Below are positions 1 to 5,852 of a stretch of 11,745 bases of DNA, one piece after another. The position numbers were made by a program, and so were the translations under genes. The stretch is from Gemmatimonadales bacterium (GTDB lineage: Bacteria; Gemmatimonadota; Gemmatimonadetes; Gemmatimonadales; GWC2-71-9). The notes under the pieces were generated by a model. It saw nothing but the letters and a program-made list of their open reading frames with translations, searched no databases and was not told the DNA's origin. Positions within the stretch are counted from its first letter, which is position 1; every line of letters begins with the position of its first letter. The stretch spans positions 1 to 11,745 of the forward strand of contig JAICPP010000093.1 in assembly GCA_025929805.1 (NCBI GenBank), in the 5' to 3' direction.

Positions 1-69
1 TCGCTGGAAGCCCGAGGACACCGGGTGGTAACACTCACCACGGCAAGTGAGCTCGGGTTGAGACAATGA
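1..69 (+). CDS. C-terminal end of a gene cut by the window edge, possibly polysaccharide deacetylase
   Basis: The frame starting at base 1 is open for 22 codons and stops at TGA 67-69. The visible end reads SLEARGHRVVTLTTASELG followed by LRQ. A 'leu-x-x-arg-gly-his/tyr-arg-x-val-thr-leu/val' ending is what the last strand of NodB-type polysaccharide deacetylases usually looks like, where it follows the final helix of the barrel, so a carbohydrate esterase 4 enzyme is my best guess. Catalytic motifs would lie upstream of the window and cannot be checked. The stop is one base away from the start of the next gene (ATG 71), which argues that this is a real coding end in an operon. The family call is weak because only 22 residues are visible; a glycosyltransferase or another Rossmann-type protein is possible. 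Confidence 0.45.
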   Translation, partial: SLEARGHRVVTLTTASELGLRQ

Positions 70-70
70 A

Positions 71-484
71 ATGACCAGCCGCAGGACCGGCCAGCTGGTG
101 GCTGCCCTCATCGCGCTGGTGGCGTTCGCCTGCGCCGCTTGGGCCGCGCGGGCCGCTTCCATTCCCGAGCTTCGAGTTTACGACGGCTACTGGATGATCC
201 TGGGGGCTAGTCTGGCGACCTTGATCATAGCACCACTGGTTTGGCGTTGGCGCCGGGAACTGTCCCTGATCGCTATCACTCTCGCGACTCTGATCGGCAG
301 CGTGGCGCCGCTCGTTATTTCGGCCGCGCGGTATCGCATGCCCCTTCGGGCCAGGTTGCTCGGTGCCTGGGTATTGGGAGGCGCGGACGTGGTAGGCCCT
401 GCACTGATCATCGGCTTTGCTTGTCTCTGGTTTGCCATTCGAAAGTATGAGCCCAGGGACATCAGCACAAAAGGGACTGTATGA
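71..484 (+). CDS. Small four-helix integral membrane protein, function unknown
   Basis: This 137-residue protein is mostly hydrophobic. Four membrane segments can be read at about residues 10-30, 40-58, 66-86 and 104-123. Between them are short basic stretches (RSWR-like positive clusters such as WRWRRE after segment two and RYRMPLRARLL before segment four), which set the likely topology. I do not recognise a family and see no catalytic motif. The start is ATG 71, one base after the TGA of the preceding gene, with no strong Shine-Dalgarno of its own, so translation is probably coupled. Its stop overlaps the next start as ATGA at 481-484. The position after a possible polysaccharide deacetylase would fit an envelope or export helper role, but that is only a guess from context. 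Confidence 0.7.
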   Translation: MTSRRTGQLVAALIALVAFACAAWAARAASIPELRVYDGYWMILGASLATLIIAPLVWRWRRELSLIAITLATLIGSVAPLVISAARYRMPLRARLLGAWVLGGADVVGPALIIGFACLWFAIRKYEPRDISTKGTV

Positions 485-957
485 GCAGCAGCCTCACCGT
501 GTATCTGAACGATCACTTGGCGGGCTCGTTGTCCGCGCTGGAACTTTTGGAGCATCTTCTCACGCTGCACTCCGGACCCGAGCGGGAAACGCTCACCAAG
601 CTCCGCACCAACATCGAGGAGGATCAGGAGGTTCTGCGGCAACTGCTCCAGGCGCTGGGAGGGAAGGAAAGTCCGGTGCGGAAGGCGGCAGCCTGGCTCA
701 CGGAGAAGATAGGACAGGTCAAGCTGAAGTTTGACGACCCGCGGGACGGCGACCTGCGGGAGCTGGAGGCACTGGAAGTACTGGCCCTGGGCATCCAAGG
801 GAAGTTGTCCCTCTGGCGGGCGCTGGCAGCGGTGTCCGATACCGTGCCTCAGCTCCGCGCGCTGGACCTTCCCCGGCTCCAACAGCGCGCTCAGGATCAA
901 TTCGAGCTGGCCGAGAAGCTCCGTCTTCGATCCGCCCGGGTTGCCTTGGCCCGGTGA
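481..957 (+). CDS. Helical cytosolic protein, function unknown (ferritin-like bundle possible)
   Basis: The protein has 158 residues, no signal peptide and no membrane segment. It is almost entirely predicted helix, with amphipathic stretches at about 5-30, 36-60, 65-80, 90-118 and 125-155, rich in Leu, Ala, Glu and Arg. The order of helices and the opening 'YLNDHLAGSLSALELLEHL' are reminiscent of small ferritin-like or DUF892-like four-helix proteins, but I do not see a clear pair of Glu-x-x-His metal motifs, so a metal site is not supported. The start is ATG 481, overlapping the previous stop by four bases, with an AGGGA ribosome site just upstream. A GC-rich stem-loop begins at its stop codon. 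Most likely it is the last gene of the operon that enters from the left edge. Confidence 0.72.
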   Translation: MSSSLTVYLNDHLAGSLSALELLEHLLTLHSGPERETLTKLRTNIEEDQEVLRQLLQALGGKESPVRKAAAWLTEKIGQVKLKFDDPRDGDLRELEALEVLALGIQGKLSLWRALAAVSDTVPQLRALDLPRLQQRAQDQFELAEKLRLRSARVALAR

Positions 958-975
958 CCCCGCCCCTCCCGGGGT
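957..975 (+). terminator. GC-rich stem-loop at the end of the first operon
   Basis: ACCCCG at 957-962 pairs with CGGGGT at 970-975 around a seven-base loop, starting at the last base of the upstream stop codon. No T-run follows (GAAAAG comes next), so it is not a canonical intrinsic terminator. It could instead be a pause site, a 3' end stabiliser, or rely on Rho. Confidence 0.3.
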
Positions 976-1085
976 GAAAAGAAGCGGTGCAGTATGCTGC
1001 AAGTTGTTGCACGGATTGACGTAACACCTCCGCGCAATCCATCTTCCCCCGAACCCCCGCCCCTCTCACCATTTTGGAGCTCGTC
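976..1085 (+). promoter_or_regulatory. Leader region of the M48 peptidase gene
   Basis: This gap is the only room for a promoter for the peptidase gene. TTGACG at 1016-1021 is close to a -35 box, but the spots 17-18 bases downstream give only a weak -10 match (CATCTT), so the promoter is not convincing. A small inverted repeat, TGCAG/CTGCA with a four-base centre, lies at about 988-1001. A clear GGAG ribosome site at 1076-1079 sits six bases before ATG 1086 and decides that start. Confidence 0.3.
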
Positions 1086-1922
1086 ATGCCTACGCCGCAC
1101 GGGCCCGCGGGCACGTCGCCGCGCAAGTTCGTCAATCCTCGTGAGCGCTTTCTGTACGCCGTCATGGTGTTGGTGAGCTTGGTAGTGTACGGGGGGCTTC
1201 TCCTGGCCGGCTTAGCGAATCCGCAGGCGGCTGCCAGCATCTGCGTCTACGCAGTCGTGTTCTTCCTCATGGGTATGTTCGCTCACGGCCTGGCGCTGGG
1301 CAGGATCAGGGGCAACGCCATCCGAGTCTCCGAACGCCAGTTTCCTCAACTCCACCGGCTGGCAGGGGGGCACGCTCGGCGCCTGGGTCTCAAGCAGGTG
1401 CCGGCGGTGTATGTGATGGAGTCCGGTGGGCTCCTCAATGCCTTCGCGACCCGGTTTCTGGGACGCGACTTCGTGGTCATTTATTCCGATGTACTCGAAC
1501 TCGCACTGGCCCAAGGAGAGGCCGCTGTCGGCTTCATCATGGGACACGAGTTGGCTCACCTATGGCGTGGGCACTTGAAGTACCGGTGGCTGACTCTTCC
1601 CGGCCGCTTCTTCCCCTATCTGGGGGCCGCATACTCCAGGGCCTGCGAGTATACCTGCGATCGCGTGGGTGCCTTCTGTCAGCCGGATGGGGCGATCAGC
1701 GGGTTGCTCGCCCTGGCCGCGGGTAAGGAGCTCCACGCCCATGTGGACGTGAAGGAGTATGCGGCACAAGCGGTGGCGGACCAGGGCTTCTGGGTCCGTC
1801 GCGCCGAACTGATGTCCTCCCACCCTCACCTGACCAAGCGGGTTGCTGCCTTGCTCAAGGCGGGTATTGCGATCCCGGCCAGGAGTCAGTGGTCGAATAC
1901 CGGAACTGCTGTAGCGGCCTGA
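1086..1922 (+). CDS. Membrane-anchored M48 family zinc metallopeptidase (HtpX/Ste24-like)
   Basis: This 278-residue protein has two N-terminal membrane segments (about 22-43 and 49-71) followed by a cytosolic-type catalytic domain. The zinc motif HELAH is at 154-158. The third metal ligand is Glu188 within SRACEYTCDRVGA, the usual 'S-R-x-x-E-x-x-x-D' block of M48 enzymes; Asp192 is also conserved. A 'GGLLNAFATRFLG' stretch ahead of the catalytic helix matches the substrate-strand region of the family. Members degrade misfolded membrane proteins or act as house-keeping proteases. Three cysteines (187, 191, 198) around the third ligand are not typical of HtpX. A longer frame opens at TTG 1074, but ATG 1086 is chosen because GGAG at 1076-1079 lies at ideal spacing. 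It stands alone between a hairpin and a short ORF, so it is probably its own transcription unit. I did not assign htpX because length and flanks differ from the classical protein. Confidence 0.9.
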   Translation: MPTPHGPAGTSPRKFVNPRERFLYAVMVLVSLVVYGGLLLAGLANPQAAASICVYAVVFFLMGMFAHGLALGRIRGNAIRVSERQFPQLHRLAGGHARRLGLKQVPAVYVMESGGLLNAFATRFLGRDFVVIYSDVLELALAQGEAAVGFIMGHELAHLWRGHLKYRWLTLPGRFFPYLGAAYSRACEYTCDRVGAFCQPDGAISGLLALAAGKELHAHVDVKEYAAQAVADQGFWVRRAELMSSHPHLTKRVAALLKAGIAIPARSQWSNTGTAVAA

Positions 1923-1940
1923 GCTCGAAGGAGGTTGGTC

Positions 1941-2015
1941 ATGGCCGAGTGTGCCGCCGCCCCCGCGGCACACCGGCCAGCTTCGTTTTTGCCGTTGCGC
2001 CTGATCCCCGCATGA
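1941..2015 (+). CDS. Candidate 24-residue small protein with a perfect Shine-Dalgarno
   Basis: An AAGGAGG sequence at 1928-1934 sits six bases before ATG 1941, the strongest ribosome site in the window, and opens a 24-codon frame ending at TGA 2013-2015. It begins 18 bases after the peptidase stop. The peptide is MAECAAAPAAHRPASFLPLR followed by LIPA, with no recognised domain; it is not clearly hydrophobic enough to be a membrane peptide. A strong hairpin lies inside the frame (1949-1973). It could be a genuine small protein, a leader-type element, or a chance frame after a purine-rich spacer. Codon use cannot be judged at this length. Confidence 0.35.
   Translation: MAECAAAPAAHRPASFLPLRLIPA
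1949..1990 (+). terminator. Nine-base-pair hairpin with a distal T-run after the M48 gene
   Basis: GTGTGCCGC (1949-1957) pairs perfectly with GCGGCACAC (1965-1973) around a seven-base C-rich loop. A TTTTT run follows at 1986-1990, about 12 bases after the stem, which is further than in a standard intrinsic terminator. It may end transcription of the peptidase gene or protect its 3' end. Confidence 0.4.
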
Positions 2016-2097
2016 TCCATCGTACGTCTCGGTTACTTCCTCTCGATGTGTTCGCCCACCCCTAGCCGAGCTGCACAGCTGCCGCGAGGAGGATGGC

Positions 2098-2658
2098 ATG
2101 GCACCGCGAACGCGTTATTCCTTGGACAAGGTCAACGTAGAAACGGGGGAGCAACGGGCCTCGACCTGGACCTTTGGCGGCCGGGCACTCTCTGGCATCG
2201 AGCAGACGTATGCCGTCCGGGATGAGAACTTTCGCTCTCGCAATCAGTGGGAGTTCATCATCCGAATCCCCCGCGATCGCGATGAGCGGATCGAGGTCCG
2301 CCCCCGCACAACTCCGAACGTGAGGGCATGGGCCGAGCTTCCCGATCGGTCACTCACTTTCGCCCGCGCTACCAAGGGCAGCTCCAGAGGAAAGCTGTAC
2401 TGCCAGGTAGCGCTGGCGGACCCCACCGGAGCCAAGAGCAGGGACGTCGTGCGAGGTGATGAGCGGCACCGGCTTCCCCGCTGGTTCGACGGGCTCAGAG
2501 GCAGAATGCGCACCAAGGAGAAGGTGAAGAACACGAGGGGCACCGACGGCAAAGCCCTCGTCGTGCTGGTTCCAGCCAATGATTACGGGTTCATGATCCG
2601 GCTCTTCTTTGCCACCAAGGTGTGGATCCTGAAAGAGAAGATTGCCCTCGACGCATGA
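2098..2658 (+). CDS. Unrecognised basic protein heading a five-gene operon
   Basis: The protein has 186 residues, no signal peptide and no long hydrophobic segment. It is rich in Arg and Lys throughout (for example RIPRDRDERIEVRPR near residues 56-70 and a basic run near 131-146), with Trp and aromatic residues scattered. The composition and alternating pattern suggest a mixed alpha/beta soluble protein; nucleic-acid binding is possible but is only inferred from charge. I recognise no family and no catalytic motif. The start is ATG 2098, preceded by GAGGAGG at 2086-2092 with five bases of spacing. Its stop overlaps the start of the HIT-like gene as ATGA at 2655-2658, so the two are likely translated together. 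No promoter is obvious in the 80 bases between the short upstream ORF and this start. Confidence 0.72.
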   Translation: MAPRTRYSLDKVNVETGEQRASTWTFGGRALSGIEQTYAVRDENFRSRNQWEFIIRIPRDRDERIEVRPRTTPNVRAWAELPDRSLTFARATKGSSRGKLYCQVALADPTGAKSRDVVRGDERHRLPRWFDGLRGRMRTKEKVKNTRGTDGKALVVLVPANDYGFMIRLFFATKVWILKEKIALDA

Positions 2659-3155
2659 ATACGCTGCCCAGGCAGGCGCCGGACACCATGGAACCGGCCC
2701 GACCACACTGTCGCGCGTGTGCCGAGGTGGCGGGCGAGATCTCGGCGCCGGGCGGGGTGGTGCTCGACGATGGCTTGTGGTTCGTCAGTCATCATACCGG
2801 TCCGCATAGCGATCCCGGCGAGTTGATCGTCAAGACCCGGCGGCACTGTGAGTCGCTCGCAGAGCTTACTCGCGAGGAGGCGGAGTCGTTGGGCCCGCTG
2901 CTCCAGTCGACAATCCAGGCACTCGAACGCGTGGTGGTCGCGGAGCGGATCTATGCTGTGTCCTTCAACGAGCGCATTCGGCACGTCCATTTTCTCCTGC
3001 TTCCCCGCACCAGGAACATGCCTCGGGGCCACGTCATCTCGGATCTCTACCGGCGAGCTCGCAACCTGCTTCGAAGGCTGCGGGTGCTGCGAAACCCCAC
3101 CACTGCCGCCCGCGCCGCGGCCGCATCGCGCATACGTGAGGAGCTGCGACCCTGA
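2655..3155 (+). CDS. HIT-like (histidine triad) protein with an altered triad
   Basis: This 166-residue protein has the HIT layout: a Cys-x-x-Cys start (19-22), a beta region with 'PGELIVKTRRHCESLAELT' (55-72), a long helix, then FNERIRHVHFLLLPR (104-118). HIT hydrolases and transferases normally carry His-x-His-x-His, acting on nucleotide phosphoramides or related substrates. Here the first two histidines (His110 and His112, the latter the usual nucleophile) are present, but the third position is Leu114. Activity may therefore be altered. A basic helical tail (131-166) extends past the core. ATG 2655 overlaps the previous stop; Met12 (ATG 2688) is an alternative start and would keep the Cys pair. 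The gene is joined to the acetyltransferase by TGATG. I am confident in the fold, less so in any enzymatic role. Confidence 0.82.
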   Translation: MNTLPRQAPDTMEPARPHCRACAEVAGEISAPGGVVLDDGLWFVSHHTGPHSDPGELIVKTRRHCESLAELTREEAESLGPLLQSTIQALERVVVAERIYAVSFNERIRHVHFLLLPRTRNMPRGHVISDLYRRARNLLRRLRVLRNPTTAARAAAASRIREELRP

Positions 3156-3637
3156 TGGGTTGGTCCATAGCAGAACTGAAGGCCGAAGCCGACGCTTGCG
3201 CCTGTGCCCGCCTCATGGCCAGCTCCGAACCCTGGGTGACGCTGGGTCGCAGCTATGAGGCTTCGCTCGCCATCATCCAGGACCGGACCCGCGAGGTATA
3301 CCTCCTCTGGGATGAGGGCGTGATCGCCGGCTTTATCATACTGTGTGTGACCGGCCCATTCGTGGGATACATCCAGACGATATGCATTCACCCCCAGCGC
3401 CGAGGCCAGGGGTGGGGCTCCCGGCTGGTGGCCTTTGCAGAGCAGCGGATCCTGCGCGAGTTCCCCAACGTCTTCCTGTGCGTGTCATCGTTCAACCGCG
3501 ATGCCCAGCGGCTCTACGAGCGGCTGGGATACAGCGTGGTCGGGGAGCTTACCGACTACATCGTGCAGGGACATTCCGAAATACTGTTGCGGAAGACGGT
3601 CGGAGCGATCGCCGACTTCAGGCCTGCGGCTACGTGA
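3155..3637 (+). CDS. GNAT family N-acetyltransferase
   Basis: The 160-residue protein matches a single GNAT domain. The acetyl-CoA pyrophosphate loop is RGQGWG at 83-88 after strand four (QTICIHPQ, 74-81), and the later motif B is seen as NRDAQRLYERLGYSVVGE (114-131), where Asn114 and Tyr121 fit the usual cofactor and general-acid positions. Such enzymes move an acetyl group from acetyl-CoA to an amine on a small molecule or protein N-terminus; the pattern is most like RimI-type and general GNATs, but the substrate cannot be read from the sequence. The start ATG 3155 shares one base with the preceding TGA (TGATG), with GAGGAG 11 bases upstream, so it is coupled to the HIT-like gene. A 70-base spacer separates it from the next gene. 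Confidence 0.93.
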   Translation: MGWSIAELKAEADACACARLMASSEPWVTLGRSYEASLAIIQDRTREVYLLWDEGVIAGFIILCVTGPFVGYIQTICIHPQRRGQGWGSRLVAFAEQRILREFPNVFLCVSSFNRDAQRLYERLGYSVVGELTDYIVQGHSEILLRKTVGAIADFRPAAT

Positions 3638-3707
3638 TCAGGCCTGGGTGCAGCTGCCGGGCGCTCAGAGGTATGGCGCCTCCCCGGGAGCGAAGATAGG
3701 ATCGAAG

Positions 3708-3950
3708 ATGCGCGAAGCACGCCTGCGGCCGGAGTTTGCCCACCTGTACCCCACCCTTACCCCAGGCCAATGGGAACCCGCGGCTCGGGTGGCTGAGGTG
3801 GTACTGGCTCGCCTTCTCCTGCTCCAGATCTCGGAGGCGCCACTCAACGATCGGGCTCTCGATGAGCAGCACTTCGAGTTTCGGGGAGAGACCCCGGATG
3901 GCGCCCCGGGCAGAGCGAGCTCTCGCGCCGCCGACGAGAGAGAGGGGTAA
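3708..3950 (+). CDS. Conserved-looking 80-residue protein, function unknown
   Basis: A frame from ATG 3708 encodes 80 residues and ends at TAA 3948-3950, which shares its last base with the ATG of the YfiT-like gene (TAATG). An AGGA ribosome site lies about six bases upstream of ATG 3708. The protein opens with REARLRPEFAHLYPTLTPGQ, then a helix (W-E-P-A-A-R-V-A-E-V-V-L-A) and an ALDEQHFEFRG block before a disordered Arg/Ser/Ala/Glu tail. The 'LYP..TPG.W.PAA' plus 'HFEFRG' arrangement looks like short proteins I associate with Gemmatimonadota and relatives, though I cannot name a family. The frame stays open further upstream, inside the acetyltransferase gene, but those codons are a shadow. 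Coupling with the neighbour supports expression. Confidence 0.68.
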   Translation: MREARLRPEFAHLYPTLTPGQWEPAARVAEVVLARLLLLQISEAPLNDRALDEQHFEFRGETPDGAPGRASSRAADEREG

Positions 3951-4480
3951 TGGAAGACCCCCGCTACCCTATCGGTCGCTTTGCATTCGACGGCAAGGCA
4001 AACCCGCAGCTGCGCGAGCAGTGGATGGCGGAGATTGCCGCCGCGCCCGGGGCCTTGCGAGCCGCTGTTGCGGGGCTGGGTCCGGCCCAACTGGATACGC
4101 CCTACCGGGAGCAGGGCTGGAGCGTGCGCCAGGTGGTGCATCACCTTCCCGACAGCCACTTGAACGCCTACACCCGCTTCAAGCTGGCGCTGACAGAAGA
4201 GGAGCCGGTCATCAAACCGTACGACGAGGCACGCTGGGCGGAGCTTCCCGATGTGCGGGTGGCTCCGGTGGAGACGTCGCTCACCCTGCTGGAGTGCCTC
4301 CACCGGCGCTGGGTTCTGTTGCTGCGGGATCTCGGGCCCGCGGACTTCGCCCGCCGGTTCCGCCATCCGGAACACGGCCGGAGCATCGGTCTCGATGAGG
4401 CCCTGGCCATGTACGCCTGGCATGGTCGCCATCATGTTGCCCAGATCACTGCGTTACGCGGCAGAATGGGGTGGGCGTGA
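3950..4480 (+). CDS. DinB/YfiT-like metal-dependent transferase (bacillithiol S-transferase type)
   Basis: This 176-residue protein is a DinB-like helical bundle of the YfiT branch. Diagnostic stretches are GWSVRQVVHHLPDSHLNAY (56-74), PYDEARWAELPDV (90-102), a 'LLECLHRRWVLLLRDL' helix (113-128) and MYAWHGRHHVAQI (154-166). His65, His158 and His162 reproduce the three-histidine metal site of the YfiT family, with the same spacing. Family members such as BstA conjugate bacillithiol to electrophiles or toxins; in bacteria without bacillithiol, another thiol may be used. ATG 3950 overlaps the preceding TAA and has an AGAGGGG ribosome site just upstream. It is the last gene of the 2098-4480 operon, next to GNAT and HIT-like enzymes, which together look like a small-molecule modification cluster; that grouping is inference. 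Fold and metal site are solid, substrate is not. Confidence 0.88.
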   Translation: MEDPRYPIGRFAFDGKANPQLREQWMAEIAAAPGALRAAVAGLGPAQLDTPYREQGWSVRQVVHHLPDSHLNAYTRFKLALTEEEPVIKPYDEARWAELPDVRVAPVETSLTLLECLHRRWVLLLRDLGPADFARRFRHPEHGRSIGLDEALAMYAWHGRHHVAQITALRGRMGWA

Positions 4481-4590
4481 GTGCCGCAGCCGCTGGTCAC
4501 ATCGCTGACTGGCTAAAGGCCCCGACCTCAGGAAAAGTCCCCTTGGGGCGATAATACTTGAGCCGGGAGCCATCTCAGCCAGGAGGGGAC

Positions 4591-4947
4591 ATCTCCAGCA
4601 CAATTATCCTCCGCACCAGCGGCTTGCTGCTAGCTTCGAACATCTTCATGACCTTTGCCTGGTACGCCCACCTGCGGAACCTGGGGCATCGGCCCTGGTA
4701 TGTCGCCGCCCTGGTGAGCTGGAGCATTGCGCTGTTCGAGTATCTGCTGCAGGTACCCGCCAATCGCATTGGTTATACCGGGTTTTCACTTGCCCAGCTC
4801 AAGATTTTGCAGGAAGTGATTACGCTGATGGTGTTCGTGCCCTTTGCCATCCTTTACATGCGCCAGCCGATAAGGCTGGATTACGTGTGGGCCGGCTTGT
4901 GCCTCGTTGGGGCAGTGTATTTCGTCTTCCGCTCTCCCACTCCATAA
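4591..4947 (+). CDS. DUF486 (DMT-like) four-helix membrane protein
   Basis: The protein has four membrane segments and the marks of the DUF486/COG3169 family: SNIFMTFAWYAHLR near the start, SWSIALFEYLLQVPANRIGY in the middle and QLKILQEVITL in the third helix, ending with VYFVFRS. These small proteins resemble half-size drug/metabolite transporters, but no substrate is established. The start is unusual. The frame opens at TTG 4558 (129 residues), but the best ribosome site, AGGAGG at 4581-4586, lies downstream of that TTG and points to ATC 4591, giving 118 residues, about the usual family length. No ATG or GTG is available near it; TTG 4621 would cut into the first helix. I give the ATC-based start and mark it as provisional. 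It converges on the AraC-type gene with 20 bases between stops. Confidence 0.88.
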   Translation: MSSTIILRTSGLLLASNIFMTFAWYAHLRNLGHRPWYVAALVSWSIALFEYLLQVPANRIGYTGFSLAQLKILQEVITLMVFVPFAILYMRQPIRLDYVWAGLCLVGAVYFVFRSPTP

Positions 4948-4966
4948 ATAGCCACGATACAAACAC

Positions 4967-4989
4967 CTCACCGAACCAGCATCGGTGAG
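4967..4989. terminator. Inverted repeat between convergent genes, possible bidirectional terminator
   Basis: CTCACCGA (4967-4974) and TCGGTGAG (4982-4989) form a perfect eight-base stem with a seven-base loop, starting 20 bases after the DUF486 stop. The minus-strand AraC stop codon (4968-4970) lies in the stem. On the minus strand the stem is followed by GTGTTTGTA, a weak T-rich tail; on the plus strand no T-run follows. Confidence 0.45.
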
Positions 4990-5852
4990 CTTGAGGGCGT
5001 CCCATCCCAGCTACCGGCCGCCACCGGGTGAAAACCGCGCCAGATGTGGATGTAGGGGTCTACCATCAGCTCCACGAAGCGTGCGAGGGCCACGGGAAAG
5101 GGGAACCGCCGCCGGAACTCGAGGGCGGTAAGCCCCAGCATTGCCCGCAGGTGCCGGCCAAAGCTCTGCGGAGAAGAGTACTCCAGCCGGTAGGAAACGT
5201 CGGCCACCGATAGCCCGGCGGTCTCGAACAGGTAAGCAGCGTGCAGGAGACGAATGGCGGCCAGGTAGTTCTTCGGTGACGGAAGCCTGGCGCGGGCAAA
5301 ACGCGACATGAGGGTGCTCGGGCGCACGTACAGCCGCTGGGCGAGGTTGGTGACCGTCGGGGTGTCGGGGGCAAGGCGAATGAGAGCCTCGACAAACAGC
5401 CGGGCATCGGCCGGCGCATCGGCCAGCGCTTCGAGAATAGGGCCCTGGATCCGGGCGACTGCCCGGGTGGCCGGCTGGCCCACGATCTGGCGGAGGCGGC
5501 TCCATCCTGTGGGAGAAGTGACGTCCACGACCTGGCGCACCCCCGATGCCCCGAGCCGGAGCAGCATCTCGGTGGCACTGGGATCGTGCTGGGACACCAA
5601 CGCCACGGTAGGGATTCCGGGAAATTCTCGAACCAAGTGGCCGAGGGTTTCTACCTGTTCCGGGGCACAACGGTGCACCGATACCAGTACCGCGTCCACC
5701 GGACGTTCCCGGACGATCCGAACCGCATCCGAGATGGTTTCCCGGTGCACCACGGAAAAGCAGCCGCTGCCTGCCGCGTCCACCCGAGGCCTCTCCACTG
5801 GGAGAAGGACCGTCGCCACGGTTGGCGACCCCTCGGTCATGCCAGTTACCAC
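4968..5852 (-). CDS. AraC-type regulator with an N-terminal degenerate receiver-like domain
   Basis: From GTG 5852 the protein has 294 residues. The C-terminal half (about 166-249) is an AraC/XylS double helix-turn-helix: TVTNLAQRLYVRPSTLMSRF forms the first, and LSVADVSYRLEYSSPQSFGR with the following HLRAMLGLTALEFRRRF the second, with the signature S-x-x-x-F-x-R-x-F/L pattern. The N-terminal 125 residues have the alternating strand/helix layout of a response-regulator receiver. However, the acidic pair after strand one is absent, the phospho-acceptor position reads VLVSV instead of LLD, and the usual Lys after strand five is not seen, so phosphorylation is unlikely. GTG 5852 is chosen because GGAGG lies five bases upstream (5858-5862); ATG 5840 is the alternative, and the open frame to 6074 lacks support. 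It is divergent from the kinase gene, so it may regulate it or itself; this is inferred. Confidence 0.85.
   Translation of the reverse strand: MVTGMTEGSPTVATVLLPVERPRVDAAGSGCFSVVHRETISDAVRIVRERPVDAVLVSVHRCAPEQVETLGHLVREFPGIPTVALVSQHDPSATEMLLRLGASGVRQVVDVTSPTGWSRLRQIVGQPATRAVARIQGPILEALADAPADARLFVEALIRLAPDTPTVTNLAQRLYVRPSTLMSRFARARLPSPKNYLAAIRLLHAAYLFETAGLSVADVSYRLEYSSPQSFGRHLRAMLGLTALEFRRRFPFPVALARFVELMVDPYIHIWRGFHPVAAGSWDGTPSSSPMLVR

Noticed and set aside
187..1002. 271-codon minus-strand frame over the first genes
   Set aside because: It runs antisense to two coupled plus-strand genes with good protein character; the product is rich in Arg/Gln/Pro/Gly with no family resemblance.
1560..2099. 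179-codon minus-strand frame across the M48 gene end and the following gap
   Set aside because: Antisense to HELAH-containing coding sequence, with no ribosome site and no family character.
3736..4398. 220-codon plus-strand frame
   Set aside because: Out of frame with the YfiT-like gene; product is low-complexity Arg/Gly/Ala/Pro typical of shadow frames.
3665..4435. 256-codon minus-strand frame
   Set aside because: Antisense to the 80-residue gene and the YfiT-like gene, whose motifs are clear.
4536..4557. CCCCTTGGGG and GATAAT before the DUF486 gene as terminator or promoter
   Set aside because: The loop would be only two bases, and no -35 box lies at proper spacing from GATAAT.
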